14,188 bases of DNA. It comes from Alphaproteobacteria bacterium UBA6062 (lineage in GTDB: Bacteria; Pseudomonadota; Alphaproteobacteria; Sneathiellales; Sneathiellaceae). Numbering within the stretch: position 1 is the first letter of the stretch; the number at the start of each line of letters is the position of its first letter. The position numbers and the translations under genes were made by a program. Positions 6,615-14,030 of the stretch are shown here, piece after piece. The DNA lies in NCBI GenBank assembly GCA_002428885.1, contig DIYE01000380.1, forward strand, positions 2,582 to 16,769. Direction: 5' to 3'. Below the pieces are notes generated by a model, which was not told the origin of the DNA, did not search any database, and worked only from the letters and a program-made list of their open reading frames with translations.

Positions 6615-6664
6615 AGTCGTCCAGTTACGTTATTCTTCTTGTTATTCTTTAGGGTCTGCCCCTA

Positions 6665-6700
6665 GCCCAAGAAAACAAAGGAACTCCGTTAGGAGTTCCC
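6665..6700 (-). terminator. Intrinsic terminator overlapping the ccr stop codon
   Basis: On the minus strand GGAACTCC (6699-6692), loop TAAC, GGAGTTCC (6687-6680) form a perfect 8-bp stem with a 4-base loop. It is followed directly by TTTGTTTTCTT. The TAA in the loop (6691-6689) is the ccr stop codon itself. This is a textbook Rho-independent terminator embedded in the coding end. It would reduce or block readthrough into mcd, and ribosomes reaching the stop codon would cover the stem. Confidence 0.75.
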
Positions 6701-7993
6701 TGCTTCGATTGCATCCTCAACCGTTCTCAGGCCGGGGACCTTGGCAGAAACCAGAACAGCCATGTTACCTGGTTTATGCTCGTTATTCATCATTTTTGTA
6801 TGCGCCCGGGCGATATCATCCCAGGACAGGACTTCCGACATACAAGGATCAATTCGCCGCTCAATGACCATGTTATTGGCTTGAGACGCCTGTTTCAGGT
6901 TGGCGAAGTGACTACCCTGGATCCGCTTCTGACGCATCCAGACGAACCGCGCATCCATGGTGAGGTTGAAGCCGGTGGTACCCGCACAGAACACAACCAT
7001 GCCGCCGCGCTTTACAACATTACAGGACACCGGGAAGGTGGATTCACCGGGATGTTCAAAGACGAAATCCACGTCATTACCCTTACCGGTAATATCCCAG
7101 ATGGCTTTACCAAACTCACGGGTCTTCTTCATATAATCGCCAAAGCCGTCGCCATTAACTGTCGGCAATTGTCCCCAGCAGTCAAAGTCATTGCGGTTCA
7201 GAACCCCCTTCGCACCGAGAGACATCACGAACTCACGCTTGGATTCGTCGGAAATCACACCGATCGCATTAGCACCGGCTGCCGCACAAATCTGAACGGC
7301 AAAGGAGCCGAGACCACCGGACGCACCCCAGACCAGAACATTGTGCCCCGGCCGCAGAATATGCGGGCGATGGCCAAACAGCATCCGGTAAGCGGTCGCG
7401 AGTGTCAGTGTGTAACAGGCGCTTTCTTCCCAGGTCAGGTGCTTGGGACGCGGCATCAACTGACGATCCTGCACACGGCAGAACTGGGCGAAGGATCCGT
7501 CGGGCGTTTCATAGCCCCAGATTCGCTGGCTGGGGGAGAACATCGGATCACCGCCGTTACACTCCTCATCGTCACCGTCATCCTGGTTACAGTGAACCAC
7601 AACTTCATCACCGACTTTAAAACGGGTTACCTTGCTGCCGACGGCATAGACAACACCGGAGGCATCGGAACCGGCAATATGATAGGGTTCTTTATGCACA
7701 TCGAAGACTGAGATTGGCTCGCCGAGGCTGGCCCAGACGCCGTTATAGTTGACACCGGCGGCCATCACGAGGACCAGAACATCATGGGAATCAAGTTCAG
7801 GTGTATCCACCACCTCGACCTGCATGGCCTTTTCAGGCTCCCCGTGCCTTTCCCGGCGAATAGCCCAGGCATACATCTTACTCGGCACATGGCCCAGCGG
7901 GGGAATCTCACCCACTTCGTACAGATCTTTGATCGGTCCTTCCGAAGAAATTCCCTGACTTGTATCCAGCTCCACAGCTTTTTCAACAGACAT
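6689..7993 (-). CDS. ccr: Crotonyl-CoA carboxylase/reductase
   Basis: A 434-residue medium-chain dehydrogenase/reductase that reductively carboxylates crotonyl-CoA with CO2 and NADPH to (2S)-ethylmalonyl-CoA, the defining step of the EMC pathway. It has the family-specific N-terminus, GVNYNGVWASLGEP (80-93), the SDASG region (109-113), WGYETPDGSFAQF (159-171), an NADPH-binding WGASGGLGSFAVQ (222-234) and GSHFANL with H362. N82 or N84, E162 and H362 appear to match the Asn/Glu/His set reported to hold CO2 in characterised Ccr; this mapping is by eye. The ATG at 7993 has AGAGGA 7 bases upstream. A GTG immediately before it (7996) is too close to that site. It is first in a ccr-mcd unit divergent from ecm. 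Confidence 0.96.
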   Translation of the reverse strand: MSVEKAVELDTSQGISSEGPIKDLYEVGEIPPLGHVPSKMYAWAIRRERHGEPEKAMQVEVVDTPELDSHDVLVLVMAAGVNYNGVWASLGEPISVFDVHKEPYHIAGSDASGVVYAVGSKVTRFKVGDEVVVHCNQDDGDDEECNGGDPMFSPSQRIWGYETPDGSFAQFCRVQDRQLMPRPKHLTWEESACYTLTLATAYRMLFGHRPHILRPGHNVLVWGASGGLGSFAVQICAAAGANAIGVISDESKREFVMSLGAKGVLNRNDFDCWGQLPTVNGDGFGDYMKKTREFGKAIWDITGKGNDVDFVFEHPGESTFPVSCNVVKRGGMVVFCAGTTGFNLTMDARFVWMRQKRIQGSHFANLKQASQANNMVIERRIDPCMSEVLSWDDIARAHTKMMNNEHKPGNMAVLVSAKVPGLRTVEDAIEAGNS

Positions 7994-8246
7994 CACAACA
8001 TCCTCTAACTATGTGTCAGCACGCATAATCCGGTTTGATCCGGCTTTCTCCCAAGCCCTACAATTCCGCAGCGCATCATTTTTTTTCTCGCCAGATCCCG
8101 ATCCAGCGTTAATAATGGTGATGATTACTGACCTTAAGCTGACACGCAAGTTTTTTTTGCACTGCAAAATAAAGTTATGTTATTGCTTATGTGACAAAGA
8201 ATAAGAAACAAGCGTCCATTTTACTGAGTGAAGACGAAAGAAAATT
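7994..8246. promoter_or_regulatory. Divergent ccr/ecm control region
   Basis: A 253-bp gene-free spacer between ccr (minus) and ecm (plus). It must hold promoters for both, but I find no convincing -35/-10 pair for either. Visible elements are the dyad at 8155-8169, a T8 tract just before it (8151-8158), an A/T-rich stretch to 8190 with possible -10-like TATGTT at 8176-8181, and tandem ATCCGG copies near 8029-8043. The ccr ribosome site is at 8001-8006. Candidate operator details are in the next entry. Confidence 0.6.
8155..8169. promoter_or_regulatory. Perfect TTTTGCA-C-TGCAAAA dyad, candidate operator
   Basis: Two 7-base arms, TTTTGCA and TGCAAAA, flank a single C, 77 bases before the ecm start and 161 bases before the ccr start. 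TTTGCA/TGCAAA half-sites resemble sites I recall for the short-chain acyl-CoA-responsive ScfR family (RamB in Corynebacterium, PccR in Rhodobacter), which control acetate and propionate assimilation. No regulator gene is present in this window, so the link is by motif resemblance and pathway only. Confidence 0.45.
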
Positions 8247-10262
8247 ATGAGCGAAACGACAGCTACACCCTCGGGAAACGCTCCGGAAAGGCGCACAGAC
8301 AGGCCCTGGCTTTTCAGAACCTATTCGGGTCATTCCTCTGCCAAAGCTTCTAACGAGCTTTACAAAACGAATCTCGGGAAAGGTCAGACAGGGCTGTCCG
8401 TTGCCTTCGACCTGCCCACGCAAACAGGATACGATTCGGATCATGTGCTGGCCCGGGGAGAGGTTGGTAAGGTTGGCGTTCCCGTTTGTCACCTTGGTGA
8501 TATGCGGACCCTGTTTGATGAAATTCCGCTTGAGAAAATGAACACCTCCATGACGATTAACGCGACTTCGGCCTGGCTGTTGGCGCTGTATGTGGCCGTT
8601 GCGGAAGAACAGGGTGCGGACCGCAAGGCACTGCAGGGCACGGTTCAGAATGATATCATCAAGGAGTATCTTTCGCGCGGTACCTATATCTTCCCGCCCG
8701 GTCCCAGCATGAAACTGATCACCGATGTGGTCAGCTTTACCTATCAGGACATGCCTAAATGGAACCCGACCAATGTCTGCTCCTATCACTTGCAGGAAGC
8801 GGGCGCGACGCCGGTTCAGGAATTGTCCTTTGCTCTGGCCACGGCCATTTCTGTTCTCGATGCAGTGCGCTCATCGGGACAAATAAGCCCGCAGGACTTC
8901 CCGGCGGCCACTGGCCGGATCAGCTTCTTCGTCAATGCCGGCATCCGGTTTATTACGGAAATGTGCAAAATGCGCGCTTTTGTCGATCTGTGGGATGAGA
9001 TCCTGCAGGATCGGTATGGCGTGGAAAATGAGAAATTCAGGCGGTTCCGCTACGGAGTTCAGGTCAACTCCCTTGGCCTGACCGAACAGCAGCCGGAAAA
9101 TAACGTATACCGGATCCTGCTGGAAATGCTGGCGGTGGTTCTTTCCAAGAAAGCCCGGGCACGCGCTGTGCAGTTGCCCGCCTGGAATGAAGCTCTTGGC
9201 CTGCCGCGCCCCTGGGATCAGCAATGGTCTCTTCGTCTCCAGCAAATTGTCGCCTTTGAAACCGACCTTCTGGAATATGGTGATATTTTCGAAGGTTCCG
9301 TTGAGATTGACCGCAAAGTGGAAGAGCTGAAAGCCGCCACCCGGGAAGAATTGGATCGCATTGATAAAATGGGCGGTGCCGTTGCAGCCGTTGAATCGGG
9401 ATATCTCAAGGAAGCCCTGGTTCAATCCAATACCAATCGCGTCCAGTCCGTAATCTCCGGCGATATCCCGGTGGTTGGCGTCAATAAGTTTACGGAAAGC
9501 ACCCCGTCCCCGCTCACACAAGCTGGTGACGGCGGCATTATGACCGTTGATCCGGCGGTGGAAGCGGAGCAAATTGCCCGGCTGCAGGCCTGGAAAGATG
9601 CCCGGGATTCTTTAAAAGTGGAAGAAGCCCTGAAAGCCCTGAAAGCGGCAGCCGTCGCAGGCGAGAATATCATGCCGGCCTCCATTGCAGCCGCCAAGGC
9701 TGGTGTCACCACCGGTGAATGGTCTGAAGCCCTGCGGTCCATTTACGGCGAATACCGGGCGCCGACGGGTGTCAGCGGCGCCATCTCCAATGCTTCGGGC
9801 GACGCTATTGATGCGGTGCGCAGCAAAGTATCTAACGCTGCAGGCAAGCTGGGACGTCCTATCAAAGTACTGGTGGGCAAGCCGGGCCTAGACGGTCATT
9901 CCAACGGTGCAGAGCAGATTGCCGTGGCCGCCAGAGACAGTGGCATGGAAGTGGTCTATGAAGGCATTCGCCTGACACCGGACCAGATCGTCAATTCCGC
10001 CCTTGAAGAATCCGTCCATTTGGTCGGCCTCTCTATTCTGTCAGGCTCCCATATATCACTGGCAACAGATGTGGTTGAAAAACTACGGGCCGCTGGTCTT
10101 TCGGATCTGCCGGTCGTGGTTGGCGGCATCATTCCGCCGGAAGATGAGGCAGAGCTGAAAAAACAGGGCGTCGCTGCCGTCTATACCCCGAAGGATTTCG
10201 ATATGCTGGGGATCATGGCGGATATGGTGGATATCATCCTGGCCAAAGACAAAGCGGCTTAA
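8247..10262 (+). CDS. ecm: Ethylmalonyl-CoA mutase (adenosylcobalamin-dependent)
   Basis: A 671-residue single-chain acyl-CoA mutase that converts (2R)-ethylmalonyl-CoA to (2S)-methylsuccinyl-CoA by a radical rearrangement. An N-terminal TIM-barrel substrate domain (about 20-520) starts with PWLFRTYSGHSSAKASN and includes GLSVAFDLPTQTGYDSD and MNTSMTINATSAWLLALYVA. The C-terminal cobalamin domain (about 535-665) carries the base-off motif DGHSNG with D549 and the axial ligand H551, followed by GLSILSGSH and VVVGGIIPPED. The shorter length than methylmalonyl-CoA mutase large subunits (about 700-750 residues) and the place opposite ccr-mcd favour Ecm over Mcm. The ATG at 8247 has only a weak purine-rich AAAGAAAA upstream. 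A strong terminator follows. Confidence 0.95.
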   Translation: MSETTATPSGNAPERRTDRPWLFRTYSGHSSAKASNELYKTNLGKGQTGLSVAFDLPTQTGYDSDHVLARGEVGKVGVPVCHLGDMRTLFDEIPLEKMNTSMTINATSAWLLALYVAVAEEQGADRKALQGTVQNDIIKEYLSRGTYIFPPGPSMKLITDVVSFTYQDMPKWNPTNVCSYHLQEAGATPVQELSFALATAISVLDAVRSSGQISPQDFPAATGRISFFVNAGIRFITEMCKMRAFVDLWDEILQDRYGVENEKFRRFRYGVQVNSLGLTEQQPENNVYRILLEMLAVVLSKKARARAVQLPAWNEALGLPRPWDQQWSLRLQQIVAFETDLLEYGDIFEGSVEIDRKVEELKAATREELDRIDKMGGAVAAVESGYLKEALVQSNTNRVQSVISGDIPVVGVNKFTESTPSPLTQAGDGGIMTVDPAVEAEQIARLQAWKDARDSLKVEEALKALKAAAVAGENIMPASIAAAKAGVTTGEWSEALRSIYGEYRAPTGVSGAISNASGDAIDAVRSKVSNAAGKLGRPIKVLVGKPGLDGHSNGAEQIAVAARDSGMEVVYEGIRLTPDQIVNSALEESVHLVGLSILSGSHISLATDVVEKLRAAGLSDLPVVVGGIIPPEDEAELKKQGVAAVYTPKDFDMLGIMADMVDIILAKDKAA

Positions 10263-10284
10263 TCCTTCCCGCCCCTCATCAGAT

Positions 10285-10312
10285 AAGCCGGCCATTGTGA
10301 GCCGGCTTTTTT
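10285..10312. terminator. Strong terminator between convergent ecm and gluQRS
   Basis: AAGCCGGC (10285-10292) and GCCGGCTT (10301-10308) form a perfect G/C-rich 8-bp stem with an 8-base loop, followed by TTTT on the plus strand. It ends ecm transcription 22 bases after the stop. The gluQRS stop codon (10313-10311) lies in the T-run. On the minus strand the stem ends in TT followed by AT, giving a weaker tail, so termination of gluQRS may be less efficient. Confidence 0.88.
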
Positions 10313-11159
10313 ATGCGCCGAACCCGGCCATTTTCCGCACCTCTTCTGCTGTGTAACCGTTTTCGCGAAGGGATCGGATGGTCGCATCTTTATCCCGCTT
10401 GGCCAACCGCTTACCTTTTGTATCGGAGACAAGACCATGATGCAGGTAATCGGGGGTCGGTAAATCCAGCAAAGCCTGGAGCAGCCTTTGAACGTAGGTG
10501 GCTTCAAACAGATCCTGCCCCCGGACCACCAGATTAACGCCCTGTAGCGCGTCATCCAGGGTAACCGCCAGATGATAACTGGTCGGGGTCTCTTTTCGGG
10601 CTAACACCACGTCTCCGAAACGGGCCGGATCGCATTGTATCAGGCCTTTTTCAAGCTCACGGAAAACCAGTTTATCCTTTGGAACCGTCTTAAGGGCTTT
10701 TTGCATATCCAGACGAAGAGCATAAGGAACACCCTCTGAAAAGCGCTTCTGCCGCTCCTCATCCGATAGAGGACGACACAGTCCGGGATAAAGAGGACCA
10801 TCCGGCCCATGCGGGGCGGTATTGCTTTTTGCGATCTCTGCCGCAATATCTTTTCGTGTACAGAAACAAGGATAGAGTAGCCCTTTTTCATGCAGCCGCT
10901 CCAGAATAGCTTCATAGTCTTCCAGGTGATCGCTTTGCCGACGAACCGGTTTTTCCCACTCAAGACCAATCCAGGAAAGGTCCTCATAAAGAGCAGATTC
11001 GTATTCCGGGCGGCAGCGCGTACCATCAATATCTTCAATCCGCACCAAAAAGTGACCACCGCTCTCTTTAGCCTTCTGAAAAGCAAGAGAAGCGGAGTAA
11101 GCATGGCCAATATGCAGGTATCCTGTGGGACTCGGCGCAAAACGGGTTACGATTTTCAT
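10311..11159 (-). CDS. gluQ: Glutamyl-queuosine tRNA(Asp) synthetase
   Basis: A 282-residue truncated GluRS paralogue without the anticodon-binding domain; full GluRS is about 470 residues. It activates glutamate and attaches it to the queuosine base in the anticodon of tRNA-Asp. The class I signature HIGH is at 16-19 within RFAPSPTGYLHIGHA. The zinc site CFC...Y...C is visible at C98, C100, Y124 and C128, and KRLAKRD stands in for KMSKS. The frame stays open to 11219, but the extra residues are not GluQ-like, so the start at 11159 is preferred. No strong ribosome site is seen. In gammaproteobacteria this gene often follows dksA; no dksA is here. It is divergent from the S41 protease gene. 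Confidence 0.93.
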   Translation of the reverse strand: MKIVTRFAPSPTGYLHIGHAYSASLAFQKAKESGGHFLVRIEDIDGTRCRPEYESALYEDLSWIGLEWEKPVRRQSDHLEDYEAILERLHEKGLLYPCFCTRKDIAAEIAKSNTAPHGPDGPLYPGLCRPLSDEERQKRFSEGVPYALRLDMQKALKTVPKDKLVFRELEKGLIQCDPARFGDVVLARKETPTSYHLAVTLDDALQGVNLVVRGQDLFEATYVQRLLQALLDLPTPDYLHHGLVSDTKGKRLAKRDKDATIRSLRENGYTAEEVRKMAGFGA

Positions 11160-11278
11160 GGCGCTACAATAGGTCAAAAATGAACAAAAAACGAAATAAA
11201 AGATTTGTTCTCTTGTCACAGATGCATACAGTGATTAGCTTTGTTAAGACTTTATTAACGCTAAAGATTTTTGTACCG

Positions 11279-12559
11279 ATGTTCAGAAAGTTTCTGATAT
11301 TTGCGAATCTGATCGCGCTGCTGACAGCCTGCGCCCTGCCTTTCACGAAGGACAGAGCCGTTGTCAATGCAGTGGAGCGTTATGAAGAAGCCTATTTCCG
11401 GATTGTCGGCAAACCCGATAACTGGGCTGAAGAACGGGACACCATGGCCTCTGCCCTGCAGCGGATTAATACCCGCTATGTGGATGAAGTGGACACCGAG
11501 GCGTTAGTTGACGAAGCCATTCGTGGTCTTGAGAAAAAACCGGATCCGGATATTACCGCAACCACCCGGGCGATGAATGCCGTGATGGCTTCACTGGATA
11601 AAAATTCGGGCTATATGAGCCCGCAGGCTTATAAGCGATATCAGGAAAACCTGGACGGGCGGTTCGTCGGCTTCGGTTTTCGCATTGAAATGCGCGGCGA
11701 CGAACTGACAGTTGTCACTCCCCTCAAAGGTTCCTCAGCAGAAAAGGCTGGCATTCTGCCAGATGATGTTATTACGCATCTGGATGGAGAACCGTTCAAG
11801 GGCTACAGCTTCCCCGAAGCCATTGCCAAGCTTCGCGGACCGGAAGGCAGCCATGCGGTCCTGACAATCAAGCGAGCGGGTGTGGAAACACCAATCAAGC
11901 TTGGGCTGGAGCGACGGGCTGTTGAACTGGAAGTTGTCAATTATAAGGTAGATGGCGATGTAGGCTATATCCGCATCCATTCCTTTAATCGCAAGACAAT
12001 TGATGCCGTTGACGACGCTCTTGATCATTTTGACCGACGCCTTGGAAGCCGCTTGTGCGGGATCATTCTCGACATGCGAAATAATCCGGGCGGTCTGGTA
12101 ACGGCCGCTGTAGATGTCGCTGATCAGTTCCTGGAAGAGGGCAACATCTTCTCCGCCATTAACCGGGGCAGAAGCTTCTCCGAGGAAGATGCAGATTCAG
12201 GAGATCGTATCGGCGGCAGACCAATTATGGTGATGCTGAATAAAGGCTCTGCCTCTGCGGCAGAAATTGTTGCGGGGGCTCTTCAGAACCAGAACCGGGC
12301 CCGCATTTTCGGTCAGCAAAGTTACGGCAAAGGAACCATGCAGACCCTGTATGACCTGGACAATGGCGGTGGCATTCGCCTGACCACCGGCCGTTTTACG
12401 GCCGGCGGCGGTATATCCTTTAACGGCATTGGCCTCACACCGGATATTCCGGATACCAGCATTGACGGCGAGAATGATCTGGCACCGGTTGCCCGGGCCG
12501 GAAAAGCACTCGCCTGTACCCTGTCTGTTCAAACAGCCGCTGCTGCAAACGCTCAATGA
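11279..12559 (+). CDS. S41 family C-terminal processing peptidase (CtpA-like), probable lipoprotein
   Basis: A 426-residue protease. The N-terminus MFRKFLIFANLIALLTAC is a lipoprotein signal peptide with lipobox LTAC and C18 as the lipidated residue, so it should be periplasmic and membrane-anchored. A PDZ domain (about 130-200, starting FVGFGFRIE) is followed by the S41 catalytic domain with RNNPGG (267-272), Ser326 in GSASAAE and Lys351 in SYGKGT. The Ser-Lys spacing of 25 equals that of E. coli Prc. It would trim C-termini of envelope proteins. The frame is open from 11180, but starting there buries the signal peptide behind 33 extra residues. Its stop overlaps the next start as ATGA. Confidence 0.92.
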   Translation: MFRKFLIFANLIALLTACALPFTKDRAVVNAVERYEEAYFRIVGKPDNWAEERDTMASALQRINTRYVDEVDTEALVDEAIRGLEKKPDPDITATTRAMNAVMASLDKNSGYMSPQAYKRYQENLDGRFVGFGFRIEMRGDELTVVTPLKGSSAEKAGILPDDVITHLDGEPFKGYSFPEAIAKLRGPEGSHAVLTIKRAGVETPIKLGLERRAVELEVVNYKVDGDVGYIRIHSFNRKTIDAVDDALDHFDRRLGSRLCGIILDMRNNPGGLVTAAVDVADQFLEEGNIFSAINRGRSFSEEDADSGDRIGGRPIMVMLNKGSASAAEIVAGALQNQNRARIFGQQSYGKGTMQTLYDLDNGGGIRLTTGRFTAGGGISFNGIGLTPDIPDTSIDGENDLAPVARAGKALACTLSVQTAAAANAQ

Positions 12560-13197
12560 CACCATCCCCGGTGCTGCTGGAAGCCGATCAGCATCTAAAG
12601 CCGGCTCTCGATTATATCCTGGAAAAAGATCCGGATTTTGCCAAGGCTCTCCCGCTGATCCAACCCTTGCCTGATCGATCACAACCCGCCGGTTTCCAAT
12701 ACCTTACGAAGATCATTGTCGAGCAGCAGGTCTCACTGGCCAGCGCCAACGCCATCTGGCGTCGAATGAGTGCTGCCATCACCCCTTTTTCACCGGCAAG
12801 ACTTCTGAATTTCACGGAAGACCAACTGAGGGCTCTTGGCCTGAGCAAACAAAAAGCGGTTTATTGCCGGGCCCTGGCGCATGATATTCAATCCAAAACG
12901 CTCTCTCTGGAAAGCCTTCCTGATATGACAGACGCGAAGGCTATGGAAACTCTGATGCAGGTCAAGGGGATTGGCCGATGGACGGCGGAAATTTATCTTC
13001 TCTCCTGCCTGAACCGCCAGGATATCTGGCCGGCCGGCGATGTGGCCCTTAAAACCGCACTCCAACACCTGAAAGATCTGCCCAAGCGACCATCTGTCGA
13101 AGAGATGGATGATCTTATCGCTCCCCTCAGACCTCACCGAACCCTGGTCGCCAGAATCCTGTGGCGATATTATGCAGATGTGGTTCGCAAGAAATAA
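12556..13197 (+). CDS. DNA-3-methyladenine glycosylase, AlkA-type HhH-GPD superfamily
   Basis: A 213-residue base-excision glycosylase expected to remove alkylated bases such as 3-methyladenine. The helix-hairpin-helix LMQVKGIGRWTAEIYLL (133-149) and the following WPAGDVALKTAL with catalytic D162 are clear. An upstream EQQVSLASANAIWRR (56-70) also matches the superfamily. The length matches the compact AlkA forms that lack the extra N-terminal domain of E. coli AlkA. No [4Fe-4S] cysteine cluster is present, which argues against EndoIII/MutY. The start ATG overlaps the protease stop (ATGA, 4 bp), implying translational coupling to an unrelated-looking envelope protease. Confidence 0.92.
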   Translation: MTPSPVLLEADQHLKPALDYILEKDPDFAKALPLIQPLPDRSQPAGFQYLTKIIVEQQVSLASANAIWRRMSAAITPFSPARLLNFTEDQLRALGLSKQKAVYCRALAHDIQSKTLSLESLPDMTDAKAMETLMQVKGIGRWTAEIYLLSCLNRQDIWPAGDVALKTALQHLKDLPKRPSVEEMDDLIAPLRPHRTLVARILWRYYADVVRKK

Positions 13198-13205
13198 CCA
13201 GGATG

Positions 13206-13225
13206 CTAGACCGTATACGATCTAG
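13206..13225. repeat. 20-bp near-perfect palindrome downstream of the glycosylase gene
   Basis: The halves CTAGACCGTA and TACGATCTAG are reverse complements at 9 of 10 positions, centred on GTATAC. It lies 8 bases after the glycosylase stop and about 135 bases before the HNH gene. There is no loop and no T-run, so it looks more like a protein-binding dyad than a terminator. Confidence 0.45.
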
Positions 13226-13247
13226 GATACCTACCATAGCAATCGAT

Positions 13248-13287
13248 ATACAGTAGGGTCACAAATATTTAATACAAAATACTGTAT
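13248..13287. repeat. Spaced inverted repeat in the A/T-rich spacer before the HNH gene
   Basis: ATACAGTA (13248-13255) and TACTGTAT (13280-13287) are perfect 8-base inverted copies 24 bases apart, inside a markedly A/T-rich stretch (13241-13310). They may be paired operator half-sites or part of the HNH promoter region. No convincing -35/-10 pair is visible. Confidence 0.3.
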
Positions 13288-13359
13288 TAGCATTTGATTT
13301 TTAAGCTGTTAAGCGCCACACTTGCTTCAGACCTTCTCTGATCAGAGGATCCGAAACAC

Positions 13360-13911
13360 ATGCTGGCCTCAGCAGATAAATTTCCGGCCCTGGTACTGAA
13401 TGCGGACTACCGACCTCTCAGTTATTTTCCGCTTTCCCTATGGTCCTGGCAGGATGCACTAAAATCCGTTTTTCTGGAACGGGTGGATATCGTCTCGGAA
13501 TATGACCGGGTCGTCCACTCTCCCAGCTTTGAGATGCGCCTGCCCAGTGTTATTAGCCTAAAACGCTATATCCAACAGGATAAACGGCCGGCCTTTACCC
13601 GTTTTAACCTATTCCTGCGGGACGGCTTTACCTGCCAGTATTGCGGCTCTTCTGACGATCTTACCTTTGATCACGTTCTGCCGCGCAGGCTAGGCGGTCA
13701 GACAAGCTGGGAGAATATCACAACGGCCTGCGCACCCTGCAACCTGAAGAAAGGCGGGCGGCTCACCCATGAAGCGAGAATGTTCCCGGACGTGAAACCT
13801 TACGTCCCAACCATGCAGGTCCTGAATGAAAAAGGCCGCGGGTTTCCACCAAACTATCTGCATGAAAGCTGGCGGGATTTTCTTTATTGGGACGCAGAAC
13901 TGGAGACCTGA
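13360..13911 (+). CDS. HNH endonuclease family protein
   Basis: A 183-residue protein with an N-terminal region (about 10-70) starting PALVLNADYRPLSYFPLSLW, then a zinc-supported HNH nuclease motif. C92-x2-C95, DH at 104-105, N119, C124-x2-C127 and N128 follow the CxxC...DHxxPxxxGG...W.N......CxxCN pattern. Proteins with this layout are widespread chromosomal genes in bacteria. HNH folds cut DNA using one metal ion, but the physiological role of this group is unclear. It is not an obvious restriction enzyme, intein or phage terminase partner here. AGAGGA (13344-13349) lies 10 bases before the ATG, within the palindrome CTCTGATCAGAG (13336-13347). Confidence 0.9.
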   Translation: MLASADKFPALVLNADYRPLSYFPLSLWSWQDALKSVFLERVDIVSEYDRVVHSPSFEMRLPSVISLKRYIQQDKRPAFTRFNLFLRDGFTCQYCGSSDDLTFDHVLPRRLGGQTSWENITTACAPCNLKKGGRLTHEARMFPDVKPYVPTMQVLNEKGRGFPPNYLHESWRDFLYWDAELET

Positions 13912-14030
13912 CATGTTCCAGGATGAAGCTGTATTGCTTCGCGGTGGAACCTCTCTTGCCTTTATCCGGTCCAATGGTTAAAAAACACAGGAGTACTGTT
14001 CCCGTTATATTTCACCGATTGTGATCGACC

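Noticed and set aside
6776..7711. Long open frame on the plus strand inside ccr (about 311 codons)
   Set aside because: Antisense shadow of ccr. The product is rich in His, Thr and Gly with no coherent fold or ribosome site.
8013..8204. 63-codon frame in the ccr/ecm spacer
   Set aside because: No ribosome site, low-complexity Phe/Cys/Lys-rich translation, and it runs through the operator-like dyad and T8 tract.
8871..9572. Open frame on the minus strand inside ecm
   Set aside because: Antisense to the conserved mutase domain, with no homology that I can see.
11180..11278. Earlier start for the S41 protease
   Set aside because: It would place a lipoprotein signal sequence internally. The start at 11279 gives a standard signal peptide with lipobox.
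13913..13981. 22-codon ORF (starting MFQDEAVLLRGG) right after the HNH gene
   Set aside because: Too short to support by sequence alone, with no clear ribosome site or recognised leader-peptide features. It starts one base after the HNH stop, so a coupled peptide cannot be fully excluded.
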